In this document: positions 1 to 9,054 of the stretch, in pieces
How the letters are laid out: each line of letters starts with the position of its first letter
Position numbering within the stretch: position 1 is the first letter of the stretch
The notes under the pieces: model-generated
What the model was told of the DNA's origin: nothing
The model's database searches: none
Seen by the model: the letters and a program-made list of their open reading frames with translations, nothing else
Source of the DNA: Clostridium sp. 28_12
Lineage (GTDB): Bacteria > Bacillota > Clostridia > TANB77 > CAG-508
Assembly: GCA_001916055.1 (NCBI GenBank)
Contig: MNRR01000031.1
Span: 1 to 53,407, forward strand
Length of the DNA: 53,407 nt
Direction of reading: 5' to 3'
Made by a program: the position numbers and the translations under genes

Positions 1-127
1 AGTCCTTTCGTATATTTTGTTTTTAGACAATTCAATTATACTACTTGAATCACTTTTTTTCTATATTATTTTTGTTTCACATCAATTGTAACACTACAAC
101 CAAAATTCAAAAAATATTGCAAAAGTA

Positions 128-157
128 TTGACAAAAATGTAAACCATGATGTATAAT
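128..157 (+). promoter_or_regulatory. Promoter for rpmH operon
   Basis: TTGACA at 128-133 and TATAAT at 152-157 are separated by 18 bp, a near-consensus vegetative promoter. It precedes rpmH, whose ribosome binding site AGGAGG lies at about 218-223. In bases 1-127 I see no gene and no DnaA box; this is probably the rpmH-dnaA intergenic region near oriC. Confidence 0.85.
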
Positions 158-233
158 CGATATACTTGTTATTTTGTAACAAATTTCCATAGAGGAATTG
201 ATATATAAGTAAAAATTAGGAGGTGCAATTAGA

Positions 234-368
234 ATGAAAAGAACTTTTCAACCAAAAACTAGACAAAGAAATAAAGAACATGGATTTATGAAAAGAATGT
301 CAACAAGAGCAGGAAGAAATATATTAAAAGCAAGAAGAGCAAAAGGAAGAAAAAAAATCTGTGCTTAG
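234..368 (+). CDS. rpmH: 50S ribosomal protein L34
   Basis: A 44-residue, highly basic protein that starts MKRTFQPKTRQR and contains the L34 core HGFMKRM and GRNILKARRAKGRK. L34 is a structural protein of the large ribosomal subunit. The length matches the family (44-46 aa). The ATG at 234 follows an AGGAGG site. It is the first gene of the usual origin-proximal run rpmH-rnpA-yidD-yidC. The gene is short but complete, ending TAG at 366-368. Confidence 0.98.
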   Translation: MKRTFQPKTRQRNKEHGFMKRMSTRAGRNILKARRAKGRKKICA

Positions 369-373
369 TAACG

Positions 374-406
374 AACTAAAGGTCTAGGCCTTTAGTTATT
401 TTCTAT
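374..406 (+). terminator. Hairpin between rpmH and rnpA
   Basis: AACTAAAGG (374-382) pairs perfectly with CCTTTAGTT (389-397) around a 6-nt loop, followed by a weak T-rich run. It probably acts as a partial terminator or attenuator that lets rpmH be expressed more than the downstream rnpA operon. Confidence 0.7.
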
Positions 407-445
407 CTATATAGGTATAATTGCTCTTTTTATATGGAGTAAAAA

Positions 446-802
446 ATGAAAAAAACAGAAATGTTAAAGAAAAATTATGAGTTCAAAACAGTATTATCAA
501 AAGGAAAATTTTATAAAGGAGTAGAAATAGAAATATTTATACTAAAAAACAATAAAAAAAGGAATTTTTTAGGAATTGCAATAGGAGCAAAAAATGGAAA
601 AGCATATCAAAGAAACAGAGCAAAAAGAATAATACGAGAATGCTATTCAAGCTTTGAAAATAATATAAAAGACGGAAATAGTATAGTAATATTAATGAAT
701 AAAAAGTTCGACATAAAAAATATAAAATTTTCAGAAGTATTAAAAGATATAGAAAATATTTTTTTGAAAGCAGAAATTTTGAAAAAAGAAGATGAAATAT
801 GA
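446..802 (+). CDS. rnpA: Ribonuclease P protein component
   Basis: The 118-aa basic protein subunit of RNase P, which binds the catalytic RNA and helps mature tRNA 5' ends. The family signature RNRAKR is at residues 56-61 followed by IIRE, and the length is normal (110-120 aa). GGAG at 436-439 sets the ATG start at 446. The last 4 nt overlap yidD (ATGA), which indicates translational coupling, and the order rpmH-rnpA-yidD-yidC is canonical. Confidence 0.96.
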   Translation: MKKTEMLKKNYEFKTVLSKGKFYKGVEIEIFILKNNKKRNFLGIAIGAKNGKAYQRNRAKRIIRECYSSFENNIKDGNSIVILMNKKFDIKNIKFSEVLKDIENIFLKAEILKKEDEI

Positions 803-1017
803 AAAAAATATGTATATATTTAATTGAGTGGTATCAAAAAAATATATCAAAATTTTTAGATAGTAAAAACATAAAATGCAAATATTATCCTACATGTTCT
901 GAATACACAAAACAAGCAATAGAAAAATATGGAGTATTAAAAGGTTGCGTATTAGGAACAAAAAGGATTTTAAAATGCAATCCTTTTTCTAAAGGAGGAT
1001 ATGATCCATTAAAATAG
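799..1017 (+). CDS. yidD: Membrane protein insertion efficiency factor YidD
   Basis: A 72-aa protein of the YidD family, a peripheral membrane factor that assists insertion of proteins by YidC. It has the family pattern YPTCSEYT after CKY, the helix GVLKGCVLGTKRILKCNPF and the ending GGYDPL. It overlaps rnpA by 4 nt and is followed 14 nt later by yidC, its functional partner. Confidence 0.95.
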   Translation: MKKICIYLIEWYQKNISKFLDSKNIKCKYYPTCSEYTKQAIEKYGVLKGCVLGTKRILKCNPFSKGGYDPLK

Positions 1018-1031
1018 AAAGGGGCAGTAAG

Positions 1032-1952
1032 ATGATAGCATTTTTTGCCAATTTATTTGGATATATATTGAATTTTATTTACAACATTGTTCAGAATTAT
1101 GGACTGGCAATCATTATATTCTCAATCTTGATAAAAGCTTTAATGATACCATTATCCATAAAACAGCAGAAGACGATGAAAAAGTCTACTAAGATACAAG
1201 CAAAAATGAAAGAAATTCAATTTAAATACAAAAATAATCCTGAAATGTTAACAAAAGCAACACAGGAATTATACAAAACAGAAAATATGAGTCCTTTCAG
1301 CGGATGTTTTAGTGCAATAGTACAAATTATTTTATTATTTGCAGTATTTTATTTAGTTCGTTCACCACTAACATATATGAAAAAAGTGGATGCAGGCATA
1401 ACAGATAAATATACAAGAGTAATACGTGAAAATAATTTAAGTACAAGTAGTGCTTATCCTGAAATAGAAATAATAAGGGAATTAGACAATATTAAGGAAT
1501 TAAAAAATAAAACTTCTGAAGAAACACCTGAAGTAAATTCAGAAATAAATGATGATGAAGTCAATTCATTATATATAAATATGGATTTTTTAGGCCTTAA
1601 TTTAGCACAAGTGCCAACAAGAAGCTCAGATTGGAAAGCATATATAATACCAATTTTATATGTATTAGTATCTATAATATCATTAAGAGTTGTAAATTCA
1701 ACAAATAAAACAAAGAAAAATGAAAAAACTGAAGAAAATAATGATGAAAAATCATTAACAAAACCAGAAGATGACTTTGACCCAATGGAACAAATGAATA
1801 AAAATATGAATATGATGTTTCCTGTGATGTACTTATTTGTAGCACTTATAGCACCTTTAGGGCTAGCATTATATTGGTTAATGAATAGTTTGTTAATGAT
1901 TATAGAAAAATTAGTATTAAATAAGCTTTTAAAAGACGAGGAGGAAGATTAA
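1032..1952 (+). CDS. yidC: Membrane protein insertase YidC/Oxa1
   Basis: A 306-aa YidC/Oxa1-type insertase that places membrane proteins into the lipid bilayer with or without Sec. Hydrophobic helices lie near residues 5-40, 88-110, 200-220 and 265-300. The cytoplasmic loop after the first segment is positively charged (KQQKTMKKSTK), as the family requires. Between the membrane segments are two charged insertions (about 150-175 and 225-255). It resembles the shorter SpoIIIJ form of Gram-positives and lacks the large periplasmic domain of enterobacteria. It is followed by jag, the usual partner. Confidence 0.94.
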   Translation: MIAFFANLFGYILNFIYNIVQNYGLAIIIFSILIKALMIPLSIKQQKTMKKSTKIQAKMKEIQFKYKNNPEMLTKATQELYKTENMSPFSGCFSAIVQIILLFAVFYLVRSPLTYMKKVDAGITDKYTRVIRENNLSTSSAYPEIEIIRELDNIKELKNKTSEETPEVNSEINDDEVNSLYINMDFLGLNLAQVPTRSSDWKAYIIPILYVLVSIISLRVVNSTNKTKKNEKTEENNDEKSLTKPEDDFDPMEQMNKNMNMMFPVMYLFVALIAPLGLALYWLMNSLLMIIEKLVLNKLLKDEEED

Positions 1953-1953
1953 T

Positions 1954-2612
1954 ATGGCAAAATGTATAATTTCAGAAGGAAAAACTACATCAGAAGCTAT
2001 TGAAAAAGGACTAAAAAAGATTGGTTTGCCAAAAGAATTAGTTGAAATAAAGGTAATTGAAGAAAATAAAAAAAGTTTCTTTGATATATTAGCTCCAAAG
2101 GTAGTAAAAGTTGAATTAAAAGAAAAAGAGGCTAAAAAACCGGAAGAATTCGAAATAGAGACAACAGAGCAAGAACTACAAAACTAACAAAATTTTTAAC
2201 AGAATTTGTAGAAAAATTAAACAATGGTACAACATATAACATTGAAATTAAAGAAAAATGTTTATATGTAACAATTAATGGAGAAAATGTTGGAAACCTT
2301 ATAGGATATAGGGGAGACGCATTATATGCAATTGAAAGCCTATTAAAAGTAATGGCTAACCAAAATGCAGAAAACAGAGTAATTGTTAGATTAGACATTG
2401 AAGGATATAAAGAAAAAAGAATAAAAACATTACAAGATCTTGCTGGAAAAAAGGCTAGAGTCGTTGAAAAAACAGGAAAAGTAATAACTTTAGAACCAAT
2501 GAAAGCATATGAAAGAAAGATTATTCATAGTTATCTACAAAACAACCCAAATGTAGAAACAAGAAGCATTGGAGAAGAGCCAAGAAGAAGAATTGTAATA
2601 TCAAAAAAATAA
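1954..2612 (+). pseudogene. jag: Jag/SpoIIIJ-associated RNA-binding protein, frame broken once
   Basis: Jag is an RNA-binding protein with an N-terminal Jag domain, a KH domain and an R3H domain, found beside yidC. Here frame 1954-2187 encodes the Jag-N domain plus an acidic linker (77 aa). The KH and R3H parts are read in a different frame that is open from 2136 and carries the KH GxxG motif as GYRG and the R3H pattern YERKIIHSY. The downstream frame has no start codon before 2352, which lies inside the KH domain. A single -1 change, for instance one missing A in the run at 2180-2183, would give a 219-aa protein of normal length with the smooth junction ELQKLTKFL. A poor -1 slippery site makes programmed shifting unlikely; an assembly indel or a real mutation is equally possible. 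Confidence 0.85.
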
Positions 2613-2620
2613 AAATCGGA

Positions 2621-2689
2621 AGTCAAAGTTCAGATTTTAATCATGCAGAAGATGAATGCATATGGTTAAATTTAACTTTGACTTTTTTA
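2621..2689 (+). terminator. Terminator after jag
   Basis: AGTCAAAGTT (2621-2630) pairs with AACTTTGACT (2674-2683), followed by a T run. The long loop contains further partial pairing (TGCA arms). It separates jag from mnmE. Confidence 0.75.
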
Positions 2690-2707
2690 GTATGAAGGAG
2701 GAAAAAT

Positions 2708-4078
2708 ATGAGTACAATAGTGTCAATATCTACGGCCCCAGGCATTGGAGGCATAGGGATAATACGTATGAGTGGAGAAAAATCATTCGAAATATTAGAT
2801 AAAATATTCAAGCCAAAAACATCACAAAAAATTGAAGATATTAAAGGATATACTATAAAATACGGACATATAGTCGAAAATAATGAAATTATTGATGAAG
2901 TTTTAGTTTCATATTTTAAAGCGCCTAGAAGCTATACAACAGAAAATATGTGTGAAATTAATTCACATGGTGGAAATGTAGTAGTAAAAAAAATATTAGA
3001 AATATGCCTAAAAAATGGCGCAGAACTAGCGGAACCAGGGGAATTTACTAAAAGAGCATTTTTAAATGGAAGAATAGATTTAGCACAGGCAGAGTCTGTT
3101 ATAGATGTTATAAATGCCAAATCGGACAAAGAAGCTAAAAGTGGTATAAAACAGCTTGAGGGCTACTTATCAAAGGAAATAAAAGGTATTAAGCAAGAAA
3201 TATTAGATGTTTTAGTAAATATTGAAGTTACAATTGATTATCCAGAATATGATACTCCAGAAGTTCAAGAAAAAGAAATAGCTCAAATGCTTGAAAGCGT
3301 AGGAAAAAAATTAAAAAAATTAGAAAAATCATTTGATAATGGAAAGATAGTAAAGGACGGAATAAAAACAGCAATTATAGGAAAGCCAAATGCAGGAAAA
3401 TCTTCACTTTTGAACGCAATTCTTAAAGAAGATAGGGCAATAGTTACAGATATTGCAGGAACTACAAGAGACACGATAGAAGAATTTGTAACTATTAATG
3501 GAATTCCGTTGAATTTAGTGGATACTGCAGGAATAAGAGAAGCATCAGATGAAGTAGAAAAAATAGGTGTAGAAAAATCAATAAAGCAAGCTAATGATGC
3601 AGATTTAATTATAGCAATCTTTGATAGTTCTAAGGATTTAGAGGAAGAAGACATAGAAATATTGAATTTAATAAAAGGAAAAAAATCAATAATTTTGTTA
3701 AATAAATCAGATTTAAATTCAAAAATTAATGAAAATGATGATAGATTTACAAGTATTACAGAAAATATTTTAAGAATATCAGCATTAAATAAGTATGGAA
3801 TAGATGAATTATACGAAAAAATAGCAGAATTGTTTAATTTGAATGAAATTAACTTAGATAATGAAATATTGATAACAAATATAAGACATAAAAATATTAT
3901 TTCTAAATCTTTAGAAAATGTTAACAAAGCAAAAGAGGCTTTAGAAATAAATATGCCAATTGATATTATAACAATTTATATAAAAGAAATTTTAGAGGAT
4001 TTAGGAGAAATTACAGGAGAAGTTGTAACAGAAGATATAATAAATGAAATTTTTTCAAAATTCTGTTTAGGAAAATAA
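2708..4078 (+). CDS. mnmE: tRNA-U34 5-carboxymethylaminomethyl modifying GTPase MnmE
   Basis: A 456-aa GTPase which, with MnmG, modifies the wobble uridine of several tRNAs. The N-terminal folate-binding domain begins STAPGIGGIGIIRMSG and includes RAFLNGRIDLAQAE. The inserted G domain has GKPNAGKSS (G1, about residue 225), TTRDT (G2), DTAG (G3) and NKSD (G4). The catalytic C-terminal Cys motif is FCLGK. GGAGG upstream of the ATG at 2708 sets the start. The partner mnmG follows. Confidence 0.97.
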   Translation: MSTIVSISTAPGIGGIGIIRMSGEKSFEILDKIFKPKTSQKIEDIKGYTIKYGHIVENNEIIDEVLVSYFKAPRSYTTENMCEINSHGGNVVVKKILEICLKNGAELAEPGEFTKRAFLNGRIDLAQAESVIDVINAKSDKEAKSGIKQLEGYLSKEIKGIKQEILDVLVNIEVTIDYPEYDTPEVQEKEIAQMLESVGKKLKKLEKSFDNGKIVKDGIKTAIIGKPNAGKSSLLNAILKEDRAIVTDIAGTTRDTIEEFVTINGIPLNLVDTAGIREASDEVEKIGVEKSIKQANDADLIIAIFDSSKDLEEEDIEILNLIKGKKSIILLNKSDLNSKINENDDRFTSITENILRISALNKYGIDELYEKIAELFNLNEINLDNEILITNIRHKNIISKSLENVNKAKEALEINMPIDIITIYIKEILEDLGEITGEVVTEDIINEIFSKFCLGK

Positions 4079-4232
4079 AAAAACGGGACTTTAAAATCAA
4101 AAATAAGCCAATTTAATATCAAAAACATATAACTTGCTATAAAAGCAATAAAAATTGCTGAAAATTTAAAATAAAAAGAAATAAAACTAATTGGTAATAT
4201 AATATAAAATAGAAAAATGGAGGAAATAAAAA
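4079..4232 (+). other. mnmE-mnmG intergenic spacer
   Basis: A 154-bp A-rich gap. No convincing terminator, promoter or ORF is visible except the ribosome binding site GGAGG just before mnmG. Read-through from mnmE is likely. Confidence 0.4.
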
Positions 4233-6107
4233 ATGAGTTACTATGCAGGAGATTATGATGTAGTAGTTATTGGAGCAGGACATGCTGGATGTGAAGCAGC
4301 ACTAGCAGCAGCAAGACTTGGAATGAAAACAGCAATATTTTCATTAAGTCTAGAAGCTGTAGCAAATATGCCTTGTAATCCACATATAGGAGGAAGTTCA
4401 AAAGGACATTTAGTAAGAGAAATTGATGCTTTAGGTGGAGAAATGGGGAAAAATATTGACAAAACAATGATACAAATAAAAATGTTAAATACCTCAAAAG
4501 GCCCAGCAGTACACTCGTTGAGGGCACAAGCAGATAGAAAAAGATACCAAATGGAAATGAAGCATACTCTTGAAAAACAAGAAAATTTAGATTTAAAACA
4601 AGGAGAGATTGTTGACATAACATTAAAAAACGATAAAGTAGAAACAGTTGAAACTGATGTTGGAGCAATATATGGTGTAAAAACAATAATTGTAGCAACA
4701 GGAACATATTTAAAAGGAAAAATTTTCATTGGTGAATATTCAAAAGAAAGTGGCCCAGATGGAGTATTCCCAGCTAATAAGCTATCAGAATGTTTGAAAA
4801 AATTAGGAGTAAAATTAGTTAGATTTAAAACAGGAACACCAGCTAGAATAAACAAAAAAAGTATAGATTTTTCAAAAATGGAAGTACAAAAAGGGGATGA
4901 TGGAATAATTCCATTCTCTTTTGAAGATAAAATGAAAGAATTTGATCAAGTAGATTGTTATTTAACATATACAAATGCTGAAACACACAAAATTATTAGA
5001 GAAAATTTGCATAGATCACCATTATATGCAGGAGTTATAGAAGGAACAGGCCCAAGATATTGTCCATCAATAGAAGATAAAGTTGTCAGATTTGCAGACA
5101 AGGAGAGACATCAAATATTTGTAGAACCAATCGGAATAGATACAGATGAAATGTATATTCAAGGAATGAGTTCATCACTTCCAGAAGATGTTCAAATAGC
5201 TATGTATAGGACGGTTCCAGGCCTAGAACACTGTGAATTTACTAGACCGGCATATGCTATAGAATATGATTGTATAGATCCTGCAGACTTAAAATTATCA
5301 TTAGAATATAAGAAAATAGATGGATTATTTTTTGCAGGTCAAACAAACGGAACTTCTGGATATGAAGAGGCTGCATGTCAAGGATTAATTGCTGGAATTA
5401 ATGCTTCACAAAAAATAAAAGGAAAAGAACCTTTAATTTTAGACAGAACAGAGGCGTATATAGGAGTTTTAATTGATGATATTGTAACAAAAGGAACGAA
5501 TGAACCATATAGAATGATGACTTCTAGAGCAGAATATAGGCTTCTTTTAAGACAAGATAATGCAGATTTAAGATTAACAGAAAAAGGACATGAAATAGGG
5601 CTAATTTCAGATGAAAGATATAATAAATTTCTTGAGAAAAAGAAAGAAATTGAAGCAGAAAAGAAAAGATTAGAAGAAACAATAGTAAAACCAACAGAAA
5701 AAGTAAATAAATTCTTAAAGGAACAAGGAACTTCTGAGCTTACAACAGGTTCAAAACTTTCAGAATTATTGAAAAGAGCAGAAATAACTTATGCTTCACT
5801 TGCAGCAATTGATGAAAATAGACCAGAATTAAGAGAACAAGTAAGAGAAGAAGTAGAAATTCAAGTAAAATATGATGGATATATTAAATTACAGGAAGCA
5901 CAAGTTGGAAAATTTAAGAAAATGGAGAAAAAATTACTTCCAGAAGATATAAATTATGAAGAAATTAATGGAATAAGCTTAGAAGCTAGACAAAAATTAA
6001 ACAAACATAAACCTCATTCAATTGGTCAAGCTTCTAGAATATCAGGAGTTTCTCCTGCTGATATTTCAGTTTTGCTTGTTTATTTACAAACTTTAAGCAA
6101 TAAATAA
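4233..6107 (+). CDS. mnmG: tRNA uridine-5-carboxymethylaminomethyl modification enzyme MnmG
   Basis: A 624-aa FAD-dependent partner of MnmE in wobble-uridine modification. It has an N-terminal dinucleotide-binding motif GAGHAGCEAALAAARLG, the family block PCNPHIGGSSKGHLVREID, PRYCPSIEDKV, and a helical C-terminal tRNA-binding region ending QTLSNK. Length and motifs are normal. GGAGG lies 10 nt before the ATG. Confidence 0.97.
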   Translation: MSYYAGDYDVVVIGAGHAGCEAALAAARLGMKTAIFSLSLEAVANMPCNPHIGGSSKGHLVREIDALGGEMGKNIDKTMIQIKMLNTSKGPAVHSLRAQADRKRYQMEMKHTLEKQENLDLKQGEIVDITLKNDKVETVETDVGAIYGVKTIIVATGTYLKGKIFIGEYSKESGPDGVFPANKLSECLKKLGVKLVRFKTGTPARINKKSIDFSKMEVQKGDDGIIPFSFEDKMKEFDQVDCYLTYTNAETHKIIRENLHRSPLYAGVIEGTGPRYCPSIEDKVVRFADKERHQIFVEPIGIDTDEMYIQGMSSSLPEDVQIAMYRTVPGLEHCEFTRPAYAIEYDCIDPADLKLSLEYKKIDGLFFAGQTNGTSGYEEAACQGLIAGINASQKIKGKEPLILDRTEAYIGVLIDDIVTKGTNEPYRMMTSRAEYRLLLRQDNADLRLTEKGHEIGLISDERYNKFLEKKKEIEAEKKRLEETIVKPTEKVNKFLKEQGTSELTTGSKLSELLKRAEITYASLAAIDENRPELREQVREEVEIQVKYDGYIKLQEAQVGKFKKMEKKLLPEDINYEEINGISLEARQKLNKHKPHSIGQASRISGVSPADISVLLVYLQTLSNK

Positions 6108-6147
6108 AAAATTATGGTTGAAATTTTAAGGAGGAATGAAATATAAT

Positions 6148-6870
6148 ATGGAAAAGAAAAGATTTGAAGAGGAAATGTCGAAAAAATCAAAGATTCTAGG
6201 TGTTCGTTTTTCTGTGGAGCAAATTGAACAATTTTATAAATACATGAATTTATTAATTGAATGGAATGAAAAAATGAATTTAACAGCAATAACCGAACCT
6301 AAAGAGATTATATTAAAACACTTTATAGATTCTATAACGATATTAAAATATATTGATGATAATTCTAAATTAGTTGATGTTGGAACAGGAGCTGGTTTTC
6401 CAGGAGTACCGTTAAGTATAATGAATCCAACTTTAAAAATAACTCTTGTAGATTCATTAAATAAAAGATTAATCTTCTTGCAAGAAGTTGTAAAAGAGTT
6501 AAATTTAAAAAACATAGAGATTGTTCATGCAAGGGCAGAAGAATTTGGACAAAATAAAAATTATAGAGAAAAATTTGATATAGCTACATCAAGAGCAGTT
6601 GCTAATTTAGCAACATTGTCAGAATATATAGTTCCACTTGTAAAAATTGGTGGAAAAATTATAAGCATGAAGGCATCAAATGCAAAAGAAGAAATAAACG
6701 ATGCCCAAAAGGCAATAGAAGTTCTGGGAGGAAAAATAGAAAAAATAGAAGAATTTGATTTGCCCGAAAGTGATATTGGAAGAACAATAATTATAATAGA
6801 TAAGAATAAATGTACACCTGCAATATATCCTAGAAAAGCAGGAACTCCTGCAAAGGAACCAATAAAATAA
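6148..6870 (+). CDS. rsmG: 16S rRNA (guanine-527-N7) methyltransferase
   Basis: A SAM-dependent methyltransferase of about 240 aa that modifies G527 of 16S rRNA. The SAM-binding loop is VDVGTGAGFPGVPL, with the upstream family block MNLTAI. Two starts are in frame: ATG 6136 lies only 1 nt after AAGGAGG (6128-6134), while ATG 6148 is 13 nt after it. I chose 6148 because the first spacing is too short. It is part of the mnmE-mnmG-rsmG-parAB block. Confidence 0.93.
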   Translation: MEKKRFEEEMSKKSKILGVRFSVEQIEQFYKYMNLLIEWNEKMNLTAITEPKEIILKHFIDSITILKYIDDNSKLVDVGTGAGFPGVPLSIMNPTLKITLVDSLNKRLIFLQEVVKELNLKNIEIVHARAEEFGQNKNYREKFDIATSRAVANLATLSEYIVPLVKIGGKIISMKASNAKEEINDAQKAIEVLGGKIEKIEEFDLPESDIGRTIIIIDKNKCTPAIYPRKAGTPAKEPIK

Positions 6871-6879
6871 TATTAAATT

Positions 6880-6911
6880 GCTCCACACAAAAAGTGGAGT
6901 GATTTTTTTTA
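6880..6911 (+). terminator. Terminator after rsmG
   Basis: CTCCAC (6881-6886) pairs with GTGGAG (6894-6899), followed by eight T residues. Confidence 0.85.
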
Positions 6912-6942
6912 CAAATAATAATGAAAAAATATAAAAAAAGCA

Positions 6943-6971
6943 TTGACTTATTTGCAAATATTATATATTAT
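6943..6971 (+). promoter_or_regulatory. Promoter for parAB
   Basis: TTGACT (6943-6948) and TATTAT (6966-6971) with a 17-bp spacer, 50 bp before parA. Confidence 0.7.
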
Positions 6972-7021
6972 ATTAATGTCAAAAGAAAAAACTTATGTCT
7001 TAAAGGAAAGGATGACGTAAA

Positions 7022-7783
7022 ATGGGAAAAATAATATCAGTAGCAAACCAGAAAGGCGGAGTAGGAAAAACTACAACAACAGTAAATTTAAGCACTTTGT
7101 TAGCAAAAAAAGGAAAAAAAGTATTATTAATAGATACAGACCCACAAGGCAATGCAACTAGTGGACTAGGAGTTACAAAGGAATTAGAATTATCTGTATA
7201 TGATGTATTGGTAGGAGATACTACTTTTATTGATACAGTAGAAAAAACATCAATAAAAAATTTAAGTATATGTCCATCAAACATTAGTTTGGCTGGAGCA
7301 GAAGTACAATTAGTATCAATGATGTCAAGAGAACAAAGATTAAAGGTAAAACTAGACGAAATAAAAGATTTATATGATTTTATTTTAATTGATTGTCCAC
7401 CATCTTTAGGTTTAATAACATTAAATGCATTTACAGCATCTGATAGTGTATTAATTCCAGTACAATGCGAATATTTTGCGCTTGAAGGACTAGGACAACT
7501 ATTAAATACAGTAAATTTAGTAAAAAAACACTTAAATAAAGGACTAGAAATTGAGGGAGCATTATTAACAATGTATGATGCAAGAACAAATCTTTCTAAT
7601 CAAGTAGTAAAAGAAGTAAAAAAATACTTTGAAGGAAAGGTTTATAAAACAGTAATACCAAGGAATGTAAGACTAAGTGAGGCTCCAAGTTATGGTATGC
7701 CTATATCAGTTTATGATGCAAGATCAAAAGGAGCTAAGGCATACGAGAAATTAGCAAAAGAATTTCTAAAAAACAATGCATAA
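7022..7783 (+). CDS. parA: Chromosome partition ATPase ParA/Soj
   Basis: A 253-aa ParA-family ATPase that binds DNA and works with ParB to segregate origins; in Bacillus (Soj) it also controls DnaA. It has a deviant Walker A KGGVGKTTT at residues 11-19, Walker B IDCPPSLG, and DTDPQGNATSGLG. Length is typical of chromosomal Soj. It forms an operon with parB 38 nt downstream. Confidence 0.96.
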   Translation: MGKIISVANQKGGVGKTTTTVNLSTLLAKKGKKVLLIDTDPQGNATSGLGVTKELELSVYDVLVGDTTFIDTVEKTSIKNLSICPSNISLAGAEVQLVSMMSREQRLKVKLDEIKDLYDFILIDCPPSLGLITLNAFTASDSVLIPVQCEYFALEGLGQLLNTVNLVKKHLNKGLEIEGALLTMYDARTNLSNQVVKEVKKYFEGKVYKTVIPRNVRLSEAPSYGMPISVYDARSKGAKAYEKLAKEFLKNNA

Positions 7784-7821
7784 ATAGAAAAATATTTATA
7801 ATAGATTAGGGGGAAATAGAA

Positions 7822-8709
7822 ATGGCAAAGGCAAAAATGACAGGATTAGGAAAAGGTTTAGATGTATTGTTTGGCGGTGCACCATTAGAAATGCAGACAT
7901 TAGAAGAAGAAAATACTCAACCAGAAGAGACGGCAGATAGTAAAAATTTAAAAACATTAAGAATTACAGAAGTTGAACCAAATAGAGAACAGCCAAGAAA
8001 AAATTTCAACCAAGAATCTTTGGAAGAGCTTTCAGAATCTATAAAAACATATGGAATCATACAACCAATTGTAGTATCAAAAGAAAATGGATATTATGCA
8101 ATTATTGCAGGAGAGAGAAGATGGAGAGCTGCTAAACTAGCTGGGCTAGAAGAGATTCCAGCGATAATAAGAGATTCAGACGAACAAACCAACAGAGAAA
8201 TTTCATTAATAGAAAATATCCAAAGAGAAGACTTGAATCCTTATGAAAAAGCTTTAGGAATAAGAAGTTTAATGGATAGATATGGACTTACACAAGAAGA
8301 AGTTTCTAAAAAGATTGGAAAAAGTAGAAGTAGTGTATCAAACACTGTAAGAATCTTATATTTAGCACCAGATGTGTTAGAATTGGTAAAACAGGGTAAA
8401 CTAACAGAGGGACATTGCAAAGCTTTAGCTGGGATAAGTGATCCAAAACGTCAATATGAAGCTGCAATAAGAATGATTGAAAAAGGTGAATCTGTAAGAC
8501 AAGCCGAAAGTAAAAACAGAATAACTAAAAGGGAAAAGAAACTGGACCCTCAATACAAATACTTATATGAGGATATTGAAGATAGATTCCAAGGTTTTTT
8601 TGGAACAAAAGTTAAATTAGACCAAGGAAAGAGAAAAGGAAGAATCATTATAGAATACCATAATAATGAGGATTTAGAGAGAATGCTAAAGTTAATTAAA
8701 GAAAATTAA
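7822..8709 (+). CDS. parB: Chromosome partition protein ParB/Spo0J
   Basis: A 295-aa CTP-dependent DNA clamp that loads at parS. It opens with the ParA-activating basic start GLGKGLDVLFG. The ParB/Srx nucleotide-binding domain carries GERRWRAAKLAG and ENIQREDLNPYEKA. A HTH follows (TQEEVSKKIGKSRSSVSN), then the C-terminal dimerisation part. I did not recognise a parS site in the window. Confidence 0.95.
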   Translation: MAKAKMTGLGKGLDVLFGGAPLEMQTLEEENTQPEETADSKNLKTLRITEVEPNREQPRKNFNQESLEELSESIKTYGIIQPIVVSKENGYYAIIAGERRWRAAKLAGLEEIPAIIRDSDEQTNREISLIENIQREDLNPYEKALGIRSLMDRYGLTQEEVSKKIGKSRSSVSNTVRILYLAPDVLELVKQGKLTEGHCKALAGISDPKRQYEAAIRMIEKGESVRQAESKNRITKREKKLDPQYKYLYEDIEDRFQGFFGTKVKLDQGKRKGRIIIEYHNNEDLERMLKLIKEN

Positions 8710-8728
8710 AAATAAATGATAAAAACTA

Positions 8729-8771
8729 TTGACAAGCGACAGTAAAGTGTGCTAATATAAATACTGTCGCT
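8729..8771 (+). promoter_or_regulatory. tRNA-Ser promoter inside a perfect inverted repeat
   Basis: TTGACA (8729-8734) and TAATAT (8753-8758) with an 18-bp spacer drive the tRNA-Ser gene. A perfect 10-bp inverted repeat, AGCGACAGTA (8735-8744) and TACTGTCGCT (8762-8771), starts right after the -35 and ends just past the expected start site, so it flanks the -10. This could be an operator or extrude as a cruciform. Confidence 0.75.
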
Positions 8772-8791
8772 GGACATTTGTCTATTGATAT

Positions 8792-8883
<92 letters not shown>

Positions 8884-8892
8884 AGTAAATTT

Positions 8893-8926
8893 AAACATAT
8901 CATTTATTTTAAAATGATATGTTTTT
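8893..8926 (+). terminator. Hairpin after tRNA-Ser (UGA)
   Basis: AAACATATCATT (8893-8904) pairs with AATGATATGTTT (8913-8924), then T residues. The second tRNA follows without a clear promoter, so read-through or processing may express it. Confidence 0.75.
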
Positions 8927-8958
8927 AAATATAAAATAATTGTTTGACAATCACAAAT

Positions 8959-9048
8959 GGAGATGTACCCAAGTGGTGAAGGGGACTGTTTGCTAAACAG
9001 TTAGGTCGGTAACACGGCGCGGAGGTTCGAACCCTCTCATCTCCGCCA
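8959..9048 (+). tRNA. tRNA-Ser (GCU)
   Basis: Acceptor GGAGATG (8959-8965) pairs with CATCTCC (9038-9044), G73, CCA encoded at 9046-9048. Anticodon GCT at 8992-8994 lies in loop TTGCTAA. It has a long class II variable arm and T loop TTCGAAC. Confidence 0.96.
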
Positions 9049-9054
9049 AGATTA

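Noticed and set aside
1..127. Origin of replication
   Set aside because: Gene order suggests oriC is near, but I see no DnaA boxes or AT-rich unwinding repeats in the visible 127 bases.
2136..2190. Programmed -1 frameshift in jag
   Set aside because: No X XXY YYZ slippery heptamer in the zero frame and no clear downstream structure; a one-base indel is simpler.
2932..3927. Long open frames on the minus strand opposite mnmE
   Set aside because: They are the complement of a well-conserved gene, have no ribosome binding sites and no recognisable domains.
4253..4855. Minus-strand open frames (200 and 146 codons) opposite mnmG
   Set aside because: Shadow frames caused by A-rich coding bias; the plus strand encodes MnmG without interruption.
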